Positions 1 through 11,324 of a stretch of 64,000 nt of DNA are shown piece after piece. A program made the position numbers and the translations under genes. The notes under the pieces were generated by a model. The model saw nothing but the letters and a program-made list of their open reading frames with translations, was not told the origin of the DNA and did not search any database. Source of the DNA: Membranipora membranacea (taxonomy: Eukaryota > Bryozoa > Gymnolaemata > Cheilostomatida > Membraniporidae); the NCBI GenBank assembly GCA_914767715.1, contig OU612067.1:12899001-12963000 (forward strand), in the 5' to 3' direction. Positions within the stretch are counted from its first letter, which is position 1. Every line of letters begins with the position of its first letter.

Positions 1-2790
1 ATAAATCTAGAATGTTTATCAGGTTATCACAGAGTGACTTATGAAGCTTACCCTGTTCAACCAGTCCCTTTTATAGGCCTCTGGATAATCTCATCGATTA
101 GCTGATGAGTACACTGTACTGGTATTATAGATATATCACTCATTGTTAAGGATCATTGGCTTAATATGACATGGTCACAGAACATTTATCAATTTATCAT
201 CACATCTCATGAAGCTTGCGTGTCTGCATACCGGATTGTATGCCTCATACTTTACTCCGAAGCTCATTGGACATAAAACAACCAATCACCTATCAGTGTT
301 TAAGAAAAATTGGATGGATCATTGATTTTGTCATAGCTACAAAAGATCTAGAGAATAAATGGGTATTAAATGTGGGATTAAGTTACAGAGTCATTGACGT
401 CTTTTGACATCGTTGAGATTTTAATCTCCAGGTTTACAACTTTCATGTTTGAATGGCCGTATATCAGTATCATGTGATAAACTGAACAATATACCGTTGA
501 CAAAATTCGAAAATTTACCGCGTAGTTTACCGAATTCTTTTTTCTTAATCTAATAGCTTCCTTGATATATATTAAGATTAGATGAGCAGTTTTATGAAAA
601 AAGTGTCTTTTTCTACTTTCCGGGTATGGTAAAATTGTCAAAGTTAGGTTCTGGCATCAACTTAAATCGGTGGTTGCCTCCCCAAAAGAATGACAAAAAT
701 ATCATGTTAGGCGATAACCTCAAATTTTTTTATTCCCAGAATTCATTCCGTCACACCAAGACAGATATTTTGAAATTGAAATTTTTGACTAATGGTCTGA
801 GCCAAATAATTCGAATGCATCAAAAAGGTGTGAAAACGTGCAAAATTGTTTAGATGAATTATTATTGTTAATGTTTTTATCGTGTATGTTTAAGTCTTTA
901 AATAGCGTCCTTGTAGCTGACTGCTGGATTCTTTCCGGGCACATTATGCAAATTAATCTAGTAGTAAAAATCAGGCCAGTACATAATGAGAGAGGTAAGA
1001 GCAAATGTAATCTCAACCATGACAATTCTACTGCTATAGCCTGTTCTCTGGAGAGAAAAGTTTTAAAATATGTTTTACTTTTTCACAAAGACAGACAGGT
1101 AGTGCTAGTGCTGCTTTGGTGTGTGAACTCGGTCAATGTGGAACGCGAGACCTTTTGTTCGACATTGATAAAATAGTAACTGTAGGCATGTGTAATATAC
1201 TCTTTCTTTCTCCACGAATGAAAAAGTTTTATAATATCATACAATATATAATTCAATAGTGATCAGGATTTTAATTTTAGCTCAACTCGAATTTGTGACA
1301 ACAAGAATGTTGAGGGTAATAAAACTCTACCCAACCCTGAGATTTTCAGAGTATTCTAATCTTGTATTAGATAATGTTTGAGTATTGCGCCAGTGGTATT
1401 CTTTCATTACTATGGAGGCCAAGCTTTTCAACAGAAAACTTTTAAAACTGATACCATAGATATTGATCGCGCATCTCCTTATAACAGAGGGTTCTAGCAA
1501 AATGTAATTTATTTTGATTTTTTATCAGAGGGAATTCACCTCTGCTGTATGTAGAAACTCATCAGGGTTGTTTATCAACTTTTAAGGAACAAACAAGCCA
1601 ACCCATATTTACTGACTGAGCTCTGTACTGTGATTGGGAATATTTTATCACATACAGGGCAGCATGGAAGTTTAAACAGTCTTGGGTAAGGGATGTTTGT
1701 AGCATTTAGTGTATCATGATCTTATGAAGCTGAGACTGTCAGACATGTGCCGTGTAAACGCTTTTTAATAATTTTGACTCAGGTTGTAAGCAGGTGAATA
1801 CACTGCAATCGCTAGTAGGATGTTGGTATATCTGGTTGAATTTCTACAGATCATTGGCTCAATCAAACATTTCAACCCGACATCACTCAACAAATTTCTA
1901 CATTGTCATGCCTCAAATGGTCCTTTTATGAATAATGGACTGTTTAAAAGTGTGTTTTTTCTTATTGGATAGTGTCAAAGCTTCACCAACCAATCACCTA
2001 TTAGTCTCAAGATAATCTTTGATTAATCATTTAATCCGTCCCAAAAAAAATTTAAGACGCTAATAAATGACTTGAAAATTGTTCAACCTAAAGGACAATA
2101 AGGGCATTTTATATGATAAAGTTTTGTTAAATTTTTTATGATAGGCATCGTCTGATGTCACAGGCTCAAATGAGGAAAGTAGCAGAAACTGGCAACTATA
2201 TGTTAGTATTGCCTCAAAGTTAATCCCAACTCAGAATCTTATTGGCTGAATCTTACCCAACCAGATGCGGTGTGAGTTTGAGCTTAGCACATTATGCACA
2301 CTCAGTCATCATCAAAGCGTTTCAGATGGAGAAGGGATCACATTAAATCCTTTTGATACAAGATTATAATCTATATAATATGTTGCCAATGTTAATACAT
2401 AACAAATAAACTAAAAAACATATGAACAGGATGTTTTACAATAGCAAGCCATTGATCCACAACCTACCGATGCAAATCAGTGAATACGCAGAGTCAGTCT
2501 GCTGGTTGTGAATGCTAAATCATAATAGGATGCCTGTATAAGCTTGATGGATCATTGGCTCTCTTTGACATTGCTACATTTCCACATCATCAGGGATGTC
2601 TGCTTAAAGTACTTGAAGTCACATACATTCATCGTTTGAGCTCGTTGGTCACTGCGAGAGTTTGAATAGCCAATCATTTATCAATGTTAAAGACTTCGGA
2701 AGGACCACAGCAATATATAGTTTATATAGTATGAGCCTTAGTGCTGTGCCTAATAAGCTAATACTTCTATCTACTTGAGACAACTGTAAA
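1..2790. repeat. Gene-poor flank made of diverged dispersed repeat copies
   Basis: No open frame here looks like a protein. The DNA is built partly from diverged copies of one repeat. A 'gatcattggct' block at about 150, 1850 and 2548 is followed 120-140 bp later by a 'ccaatca(c)ctatc'-like block at about 280, 1988 and 2670. A 'gtgggattaa...cagagtcatt' block at about 371 recurs at about 3297, with a weaker trace near 4850. A further block, 'aaagacttcrgaaggacc', recurs at about 2690 and 3524. The order of blocks is kept, so this is one repeat with deletions rather than chance. I do not recognise the family. Confidence 0.45.
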
Positions 2791-2799
2791 AAATTAGTG

Positions 2800-3141
2800 T
2801 GCACCTTACCTGCCGAAATTGATTTTAGTTCTGACTTTCAAAAATTTTGGGGTCCTGATGGGGTCTTCCAAGGGTTTATCTCCCCTGCTAAAAGCAGAAG
2901 CAAAAGAGCTGAGAAGTTAAGGGAATAAGGCATGCGCACCAAAAAAAGAGAGCTAGCATCTATAAATGCCTTATAATACTAGATCACTTGAGATTGAATA
3001 TCATTTCCATGCTAACTGCCCTCACTGCAGACTCGTTTGCTTCCGCTTTCAGCAGGGGAGATAAACCCTAGAAAGACCCCATCAGGACCCCAAAATTTGT
3101 TGAAAGTCAGAAATTAAACCAATTTTGGTAGCTGAGGTGCA
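2800..3141. mobile_element. Fold-back (long-TIR) MITE-like element
   Basis: Bases from about 2800 to 2905 are repeated in inverted orientation at about 3030-3141. The shared core reads 'ggggtcctgatggggtctt' followed by 'gggtttatctcccctgct'. The outer ends are TGCACCT and AGGTGCA. The two arms enclose about 125 bp with no coding capacity. The shape is that of a non-autonomous DNA element with long terminal inverted repeats. I could not find a clear target-site duplication, so the superfamily is open. Confidence 0.6.
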
Positions 3142-3577
3142 AACTAGGTCCCTATATTGCTACTCACAGTATTATGAGCATTCCAATGATACAAAAAAAA
3201 ATTATCTCGCATTTCTACTTTTTATAGGAAACATTTCTCGATCATAGTCTGTCACAGCTCACAGTGCATAGTAATTCAGCAATAAAAGGTCATGAATGTG
3301 GGATTAATCTTCGTGACTAATTCAGAGTCATTAATGCCTTTACACGTCATTTCAGTATCACAGGATAAACCATGCAAAAAACAGATAATCCCCAGTTGGA
3401 TTGCAATAGGCTGAATCTAAACCAATCAGATGCCGTGTGACTTTGAGCTTGTCACATTGCACACAATCAGCTCAAGTTACTAACAAATTCTTGATCCGCC
3501 TTTAACCCTTTAACCCAATTAAAGACTTCAGAAGGACCACAGCAATACATAGTCTGGCAGCTCGTTCTGCAGTAGTT

Positions 3578-3985
3578 ACGCAATATTTTCACGCTTAGAA
3601 AATTCAGAGCACTCCCGGGTAAAAATTACGTATAGTGTTAGAAATTGTCCTCCCTTCTCATATATGAGGTATGAGGTATTTTCGAAGCCTAGTGCTGAAC
3701 CAGCCCAATAAACTATCACTTGTATCTACCTGAGAGAACGGTATAAATTCATAAACGAAGTAATCTACTGTTGTGAAATGTCTCCTGACAATGGACCAAT
3801 AATTATTTTGAACTTATGTAAAAAGAATGGTGATTAAGTATTTTGAAGTAGTAGTTTATTAGGTTGGCACAGCACTAGGCTACATGAACACCTCATAGCT
3901 CTTAGATGAGAAGGGAAGACAATTTCTAACACTGTACATAAGTTTTACCTTTAAGTGCTCTGAATTTTCTAAATGTGTAAACAAT
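3578..3985. mobile_element. Second fold-back element
   Basis: A block at about 3590-3735 ('ttagaaaattcagagcact', 'tgttagaaattgtc', 'cctagtgctg', 'aataaact') reappears inverted at about 3843-3985. Part of the left arm (about 3555-3685) is absent from a related repeat copy at 2700-2780, where the flanking blocks lie closer together. That suggests an insertion into the older repeat. No coding capacity was seen. Confidence 0.55.
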
Positions 3986-6424
3986 GCATAATCATCTTCT
4001 TCTTAATCTAACAGCTTACCTTGAAATACATGAATTTTTATATGTATTGCATATGTTCAAGTTTAAAAATAGCAACAAGAAGTATCTACTAATCCTGAAC
4101 TTACTATTAAAAATAGGGTGTGTCGGACGGTTGCACGGCTTCAATCTGTCAGAATCTGCCATCCAACATAAAGTTGTGTTCACCATTGGTCTGAAAGGGC
4201 AACTGCAAAGTATGACTTTTTTTTAGCTATTTTTAGCCTTCAGTTTGGAATTACACTTCTTTGGTGGAACTTTTGTCTCTTTCCCTATTTGCCTCTCTCC
4301 TAAACTACACAATCTATGCCTCGGTGTCAGTTCTATTAGATGTGCGTTTGTTACATCATTCGCAAATCAAATCTAATTTGCATGTGCTAACCAGTTATTG
4401 ATTTATAATGATCTGTCCCCCCCCCTCCCCCTAACATAATGAAGGTGCCCTTGGGAGATGATTAGGCCTGGTGAGAGGGAGTGACCAGCAGAGCCTGTAT
4501 TCAGGCCTACCGTTCAGTGAAAAGTGGCAGCGTGACAAGGCTAGTCTCGCAATCATTCTTCGCATTAATAATAATCTGCCTCCAAATAGAAGGTAATTCT
4601 TTTTGTATGCGTATTATGTGAATTTTAATTGCCTATCTAAATATATTTCTGGCTAGATAAATTATGTTGCATTGCCAGTCATTGATCTACACCTGTCTTG
4701 TGCAAATCACTTCATGCTATTAAGTTTCAGCAAAGTCAGGCAGCCATCACCCAATGGCTATCAGTTTTGAAAAAAACATTTGAATGGCTCATTTTTTCCA
4801 TCACAGCAAGAGATTGAATGACCATAAGATTTTAAAAGGCATCAAGTCGTTTACTTCAGAGTCAGTAACATTGGATGCCAAAGGGTGAACGATTATCCAA
4901 TGAGTTATCACTGAATTTATATCAATCAGATGCTGCTTGCTTGTCATTGTGTCACGTGGCATTCCAATAGCCCTCATTATAAAAGATGTTTGGAATAATA
5001 TTAGGCATCCTCCTTTTTGAACTCTGGGCAAAAAAATTCCCAAATGCGAAAATAGCTATAATCATTATGAATGTAATGGTTTCACTATCACAAATTTCCT
5101 GTAACAAATATATTTTAAGATCTACTTGTAATATGAGAAACGCATGGCAGGCCATAGCGAGATTTGTTTTTAAGCATGACTAGGGGTCAAGAAAATGATT
5201 AAATTTTGCCAAAATACAAGTTAATAACTTTGAATCCATAAAACATTACTGTAGCCGATTTGATTGGTGTAGTTGTTATCTGGTAGCAGAATATGTACTT
5301 ATTGTTTCAAGTCATTCTTTCATTTTATATACAGACAAGAATCATTGTAACAGGAATGACATTAATTTATTAAATATGTGATATAGAAATCTTACCTTAT
5401 ATCTTACCTCTAGTTACATGAAACATGCAGATCCAGCTTTTTGTATCGAATATGAGTGGCCCATTCTTATCAATTTCAAGAGGGAGAGAGTTTCCTTCAG
5501 TATAGCTGATTTATCGCTGATTAATTTGCGCCGGACCCTCTTCACAAGACCCTTATGGTACTTAGGAGCAAATTGTTATTGGGCAAATGTGATATGTGGT
5601 TCCTCTCTTGCAAAATCTATGGTTGTTGAATCAATGGTTATATCTCCTTCCAATCCTTCAGTTCAACAATTCATAATAAATCAGGTTAGTATAGCCAAGT
5701 ACATGCAGAAACAAGTTGGAAGTTGTCTGCCCTTTTTAACAGTGATCATATATCCATAATTTTGATCACAGAGTATTCAATATGTGAGGAACGGAAATGT
5801 TGCCTCGCATATACTCTTCTAAAGTTTATGCTGGAGGAACAGAAATGATACGTAACCTAGCGTATACTTATTGTATATGTTGTCCTCCTTAAAAATTTGG
5901 TTCCAACTATGGTTCTAGTAGTGGTTTGCACTCAAGCTACTGCTCAATAATAATTTGTCGTTCACTATCTATTTGTAGTGCCAATTTGGAGTTACCTTCT
6001 CCTTTAACAATGAAAGACAAGACAACTTGAATCTATCAAACGTATGAACACAATTGGTAAGTCACGTATTTACCATGTATGTAACTATAATTTCTAAAGA
6101 CGAACAGCTGGTTCCCACTACCCCTCAAGGCTAACTTACTTGGGGTTGTTATTGAGTCTGACCTTTCTTGGACTCCAGAGGATGTGCCTCCAAATACGTT
6201 GAAAGAAAGGTTAATGCCGATAACCTGTTAAGACCCCTGTCTTGTTCTAACAGAAAAACTCTAGACGAGTTTTGAGACGATGCACTTGCACCACAAAGTC
6301 AAGATAAATCGTATATAAATGTATATATTGTGATCCAGAATGATTAATATATCTCATCTCATCTATTATTCCGAAACCTAATCTAATCAGTAAGTCCAAA
6401 TGATACTATCTATGATTCAAACTA
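3986..6424. other. Intergenic, nothing convincing
   Basis: I see no protein-like frame. A 113-codon frame at 5418-5759 has no recognisable motif and no support from context. A C-rich run lies at about 4409-4430. A short duplicated motif ('aggaac(g/a)gaaatg') occurs at about 5788 and 5836. Weak copies of the upstream dispersed repeat occur at 4680-4960. Confidence 0.4.
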
Positions 6425-6555
6425 GATATGAGCACAGCCGCTAATAACCTACGTTTAACTGTGGGTCACAATAATTTCCGATTTGATATGAGCACAGTCG
6501 CGAATTACCTGCGTTTAACTGTGGGTCACAATAACTTTCAACTTGATGTGAGTAC
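6425..6555. repeat. 60-bp tandem duplication
   Basis: Two adjacent units with an exact 60-base period (6425-6484 and 6485-6544) share 'gatatgagcacag' and 'cgtttaactgtgggtcac' with a few substitutions. The start of a third unit ('gatgtgagtac') follows. Confidence 0.75.
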
Positions 6556-8340
6556 TTTTTCTCCTTTCTCGTGAGTCAGTAATCACAATAATGAAACCTC
6601 CTAAAGTTTCTCTGAATCCTGTTTCGGGGGTGTTGTTATAGTAACAATTAATCACAGCTTACTCCAATAGATTATCGAGTGTACTTTATGAACTCTAAGT
6701 AAAATAGACCTAACGCTTGTTGAGCACCAGCGTACTGTCAATTTACAAAAGGAAAATAACAACAACTGTTAATTGATGAGAGATTTATTTTATTTACCTC
6801 AGTGACTTATAATATATATATATGTATTACTTACTCATTATAGAAAATCGTCAAGGCTCCAACGAGGATCAAGCCTGGGTTCTTGTGGCTCCAGTTGTAA
6901 CCTCCACTACTTAAGCTATTAATCCATATAGAAAAATGACACTTAGAAAATATTCCTGCTACTTAAAATTTGACCCTGTCCTCCCTTTTATAGGTTTGGA
7001 GGAGTCAGAAATACAGGGTTCTGATCGGTTAATTAACAAAAACAACAACAATTAATCTAAAATTATGTGGTTATTTGCTGACCGACATTTCCTCATAACT
7101 CAATTAATGTCACTGTTGTGGTTATACTATAGTGTTCCGGTCTGTTGTTGTTTGTTGATATCTGGCACTCAGTCTAGCATCTACTCAGACTAGGAAGTTA
7201 CTCCTCTATTTTTAGCTCTTTATGTCTATTTTTGTCGTCTGTTGTAATAGATCATCTTTCAGTCATGGTTTATGACATCAGCTACACTTAATCTATTGTT
7301 ATCATTACTTCCTTGATGGATATATTCTGTGTCACGTTGCTTGCCGCTAATTCTGGTGATTGCTGTATACGATAGAAGCTACTTACTTGGTACATTTGTA
7401 TGAACATCTAAATTGTACCATCTAGCATCTGCGGCACCTAAATTGAAGCATCACCGGATTTCCTATTTTCAGTACTGACAAATAAAACAAACATTGATTG
7501 TCCATTCCCTGCAGCCCCCCCCCCCCCCCCCGGTGATAGATAATAGTCAACTTGCACCAGCATCTTGGAGACTGACCTTCCCCTAACCACAAAAAGCAAC
7601 GGCAACAAATTAAAATGATCTTGAACCAAGATCACATATCTGCATTCGCCATGAATAGACCATCTTCTTTGCAAACCCAGCAGTGTGAAATCTAATGAGG
7701 ATGCTTTCTAAACGATCAATAATTCTACTTATTGAGTTGCATTCCGAAAACAAATGAACAAAAGACGAAAGAAGTTTAATGTCAGCAGTGAACTGAACAC
7801 TAAACACTTGAATATTGATTATTGATTTTTTGCTTTTATTGACATTTCAAACATGACTTCGGTTTCTACTGCTGTTGACAACCTATATGCTTTTTATTCC
7901 CATGCGCTTCATTATTTGATCATTCTCAATCGTCAAGCAAAAGATTTACGCCTCAGAGAATGAAAATTGGTCCAAGTTGGCTAGCAGGTATGTAGAGGTT
8001 TATTCAAGTTTAATATTTTGAAACAATAAACAATTTGAAACTAGAAGAGCAAGGAATATCATTGACACTTTAGACTATAATGTTCTGGCAATTTCTCAAT
8101 GAGAGCTTTGTTAAAGACAAGTACTGAGTGGTTCTTGTACCAAGTAGTTCAGTGGGTTTGAGCTCCGGCCATTGCCATACATACATATCCATACGGTGCA
8201 GCCTTTGCAGTATTGCCTTCAATGCAGCAAATACAGCCATCCATCCTTTGAAATGTGACATTTGATAAGACCGTTCAAATAAATCAGGCTGTTTAACATA
8301 ACTTCTTTGGTGTCATGTAAAACATTATGATTATCAGATC
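6556..8340. other. Intergenic upstream of EEP-1
   Basis: No gene is recognised. There is a short TA microsatellite at about 6813-6825, and a run of more than 15 C at about 7506-7524. A core promoter for the downstream gene could not be identified. Confidence 0.4.
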
Positions 8341-8392
8341 TTGGAATTTTATAGGTTAAAAGAATCGTGCTGGTTCGGTGACGAAAACAATA

Positions 8393-8620
8393 ATGCGTCT
8401 AAATGGGTGGAGACAAGAAAGAAATGCAGGGCTTGAAGCATTACCTGACAGAATAAAAAGCATCAGGTCCTCCTTACAAGAAGCAGATACTCTGCAAAAA
8501 TCATTACAAAGAGATCTGGAGAACTATGATCCCTTCTATAGAACATGCAAATCCGACAAAGACACACTACTGACACAACAAAGATTGATCATATCCAGAA
8601 TAGAAGAGCTCCAACACTAG
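8393..8620 (+). pseudogene. Detached N-terminal coiled-coil segment of EEP-1
   Basis: This frame runs from ATG 8393 to a TAG at 8618-8620. It is rich in Gln, Glu, Leu and Lys with heptad-like spacing, which suggests a coiled coil. It lies in the same frame as the long EEP-1 frame that starts at 8639. The two are separated only by TAG (8618) and TAA (8627). In the mirror copy EEP-2 (41393-41070) the same segment reads through without a stop: CAA stands where TAG is here, and TCA where TAA is here. The ancestral protein therefore had this segment fused to the endonuclease. In this copy the segment is cut off unless the stops are bypassed by splicing or readthrough. Confidence 0.6.
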
Positions 8621-8638
8621 CTCGAATAATTTGTAGCT

Positions 8639-10615
8639 ATGACTGAACAAACAATTACAACTCCAGTGGACAGCCAGTTGAGATTATCTAGCAGTGGACC
8701 AATTAAAGATGGCCTGAGGGTGGCATATCTTAATGTTGAGGGTGCCAGAAAGAAAACTGATCAGGTCCATTATGTATTACAAAGATATGACCTGGATGTT
8801 CTCTTTATAGGCGAGGCAAAACTTACTGGTGACTTTGAACAAAACAAAACAGTTTATCAACATTGGTGTCAGAGCATTCCAAATGAGAAATTACAGATGG
8901 CTGGTTACTCTCTTGAGAGAGAAGATAGAAAACTAGCTGAAGTAGGTCAGGGAGGCGGCGGTATCATTGCCTATATCAGTAATAGGCTGAGCTATTCGGT
9001 AGTCGAGCGTTACACTGCAGTAGGTAATCATCCGCTACAATATATATACATCTTTATGGATTCTGAAAGTGTCCACCTAGTTGGGGCATATAATCCTCCC
9101 TCTTACAAAGAAGATGAGCATCTTAGATTGCTGCAACGCTTCAAAAATCAGGAGAACTTGATCATCATGGGAGACATGAACATAGACTATTTCAGCAACG
9201 GTTATCCCTTGCGAGAGATTGAGGCTAACATGGGTTACACCCAACTCATAAAAAACTTCACAAGAGTTTCATTAGAAGATCGAAACTCTAATGCGCCCTT
9301 CATCAAAGAAACTTTGATCGACCACATTTACACTAAGAAATCCCAAATATTAGAATCTGGTGTTGTGCGCTGCGGAATCAGTGATCATGATCTCATATAC
9401 TGCACATTAGATTCTATCAATCCTGACGCCGACCGAAGGTGCGGTAAGGACATTCTTCAGCGTGATGTGCCAATCGTAGTGTCAGCGCTTATCGATGGTG
9501 ACAGTTGTTGTCTCGATCGATCTTTGTTAGTACCAGACCCCAAGTTCTGGTTGCTTTCACGCCACATGGAAACCAGAAGACTTACCCTTTGTGAGCTCAT
9601 TGAAAAATGCAACATTGAAGGGATGAAAGATTTCATGAAAACATCAGATTTTACTTCCGTTCTCAAAAAACTCATTCTGGCTCATGATTCTTGTCAACAA
9701 TGCAGGAACTTGAAGAAAGCTATTCACAGTGCGAAATCTAAAGACAGAGTCAGATCTGAATGCTGTCTCAGCAAGGAGCTAGGTGAATGGCTTGTTGAAC
9801 TTGACGGGACCCCTGTTTTTCTTAGTCGAATGCAGATATTTTTCAGGTTCTGCTTCCCTTCAATTTCGAGTGAGTGTGGATTTGGCCTATGGGTGTACAA
9901 CCCACACTCTTTTTGGTCAGAATATAGAACATTGAAAACTTCTGAAAAAGAGCACTCCACACTTGTACTCCGTTACCAAATCGAAAATGTTTGGCATCTG
10001 TTAGAAAAAGAAAGTCGGTTCTGGGAAAGTGATTTAATATCAGATCACGGCGAATTTGAATGGAGGTGGTCTGATTTTATTCAGACTGATATGATTGATA
10101 AGACCCATACAAAAGGTATGATAGAATTGGACAATCTAGTTGGACATCATTTCCTGCATTACAAAATTAAGGACATTCTCAGCTCTTGTGAAGGGGAGAT
10201 GATTTTCAACAGTGATATTACAGGGGCGATATATCTTCCAATATGTCCTGTTAGTGGGAATGTGAGACCAGCAACAGCACAGACACCTCTATCACCCCAG
10301 CGGCTGCCTCAGACAAAGAGAACATACACACCATCAAGTGGGTTTGGTGAGACCCCGGTATCTAGTTTACATTATCCAAGCCAGCACATCAGAACTCGAC
10401 CAGTTTCTACCCGCCCTGTATTCAATATGCCGCAGAAGCTAAAGACTAACATAGAAGAAATTATCACTGCTATCAGACAGCCAGGGCAAGGAGTGGAATC
10501 TAAACTAGAGTGGAATGTACTTGGGTCAGTTTCCAAAACACAACAATCTTTACCGATCATAACAAAGGAGATTGAAAAATACCCCGAAGTTGTCCGAAAC
10601 CCACTTATTGGTTGA
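8639..10615 (+). CDS. EEP-1: LINE-type APE endonuclease-like protein with unknown C-terminal domain
   Basis: A single 658-codon open frame from ATG 8639. Residues about 25-258 form an endonuclease/exonuclease/phosphatase fold of the kind found in CR1/L2-type LINEs. Visible motifs are N32, E59 in IGEAK, the GGGG-I-YIS strand, GAYNPP (149-154), GDMN (178-181), IDHIY (227-231) and SDH (248-250), so the expected catalytic residues are present. In a LINE, a reverse transcriptase would follow. Here residues 261-540 are something else, including a C-x2-C (352-355) and a conserved stretch near 395-535. A Pro/Thr/Ser-rich tail comes last. The C-terminal region is also conserved in EEP-2, so it is not random readthrough. 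It could be a domesticated LINE endonuclease or part of an undescribed element. The N-terminal coiled coil is detached by two stops. It is tail-to-tail with GRDP-A. Confidence 0.75.
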   Translation: MTEQTITTPVDSQLRLSSSGPIKDGLRVAYLNVEGARKKTDQVHYVLQRYDLDVLFIGEAKLTGDFEQNKTVYQHWCQSIPNEKLQMAGYSLEREDRKLAEVGQGGGGIIAYISNRLSYSVVERYTAVGNHPLQYIYIFMDSESVHLVGAYNPPSYKEDEHLRLLQRFKNQENLIIMGDMNIDYFSNGYPLREIEANMGYTQLIKNFTRVSLEDRNSNAPFIKETLIDHIYTKKSQILESGVVRCGISDHDLIYCTLDSINPDADRRCGKDILQRDVPIVVSALIDGDSCCLDRSLLVPDPKFWLLSRHMETRRLTLCELIEKCNIEGMKDFMKTSDFTSVLKKLILAHDSCQQCRNLKKAIHSAKSKDRVRSECCLSKELGEWLVELDGTPVFLSRMQIFFRFCFPSISSECGFGLWVYNPHSFWSEYRTLKTSEKEHSTLVLRYQIENVWHLLEKESRFWESDLISDHGEFEWRWSDFIQTDMIDKTHTKGMIELDNLVGHHFLHYKIKDILSSCEGEMIFNSDITGAIYLPICPVSGNVRPATAQTPLSPQRLPQTKRTYTPSSGFGETPVSSLHYPSQHIRTRPVSTRPVFNMPQKLKTNIEEIITAIRQPGQGVESKLEWNVLGSVSKTQQSLPIITKEIEKYPEVVRNPLIG

Positions 10616-10833
10616 TTATGATTATGCTACCGCAATAAAGCAATTATCAATTCTATTTGTACTTGTGACAACACTTTTTTGGATTTCCTATGATATTGAT
10701 ATTAGTGCCATTCATTATTCATTTCTGCTTGTATAGTATATGCGTATGGTTTTCTTTATTGTATCTTCATGGAAGTACATTGTATATATTCTAAGACAAG
10801 CATTTATATTGAAAAGTATACACCTGTGAGCAT

Positions 10834-10849
10834 AATAAAAATAAATAAA
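10834..10849 (+). terminator. Polyadenylation signals of EEP-1
   Basis: Three overlapping AATAAA hexamers (10834, 10840, 10844) lie about 220 bases after the EEP-1 stop. This would give a short 3' UTR ending before the convergent GRDP-A gene. Confidence 0.5.
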
Positions 10850-10976
10850 GATGTTCTTGGAAATATAAAAACAGAAATCACATTTCCTGTGAAAAGCGTA
10901 ACAAAATAATCTGGCTTCAAAATCGAGCAAAAATAGGAGGTTGTGAAAAACATTGGGAATGGGAAACAACAGAGAT

Positions 10977-10982
10977 TTTATT
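10977..10982 (-). terminator. Candidate poly(A) signal of GRDP-A
   Basis: TTTATT on the plus strand reads AATAAA on the minus strand, about 340 bases past the GRDP-A stop codon. With the EEP-1 signals, it places the two convergent 3' ends within about 150 bp of each other. Confidence 0.35.
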
Positions 10983-11324
10983 TATCACAGCATAATGACT
11001 TATTATGCAACGTCTGTAAGTTATACAATTCTGAGCTGTGTTAGTGTGATGAACTTGATTATGTACATCTATTTTAGTATAAAGACTTCAAAATTGAGGT
11101 CAGTGGGTGGACCAAACATAATATCAATTCCACACATAATGGTCTCAAGACACTGGTCATACATAAATAAATATCAAGGCGGTCACACACAGTGCTTGCC
11201 ATGCAACAATCCTTAATGGCGGAACAATTTTGTGAAAAACCCTGTTTGCTTCATTGAAGCTATAAAGTCATATTGAAGACATAAAAATATCATAATTTGA
11301 AAAAATGTAATAGTAAAGATAAGT

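Noticed and set aside
5418-5759. 113-codon frame as a gene
   Set aside because: No motif, no paralog, no splice or promoter context; the length is compatible with chance in AT-rich DNA.
8618-8629. Reassigned stop codons (TAG/TAA as Gln) as an alternative genetic code
   Set aside because: Two Gln-to-TAG cases occur, here and in gag at 43751, but the two GRDP genes use none in over 1,600 codons and end on normal TAA. Simple decay is enough.
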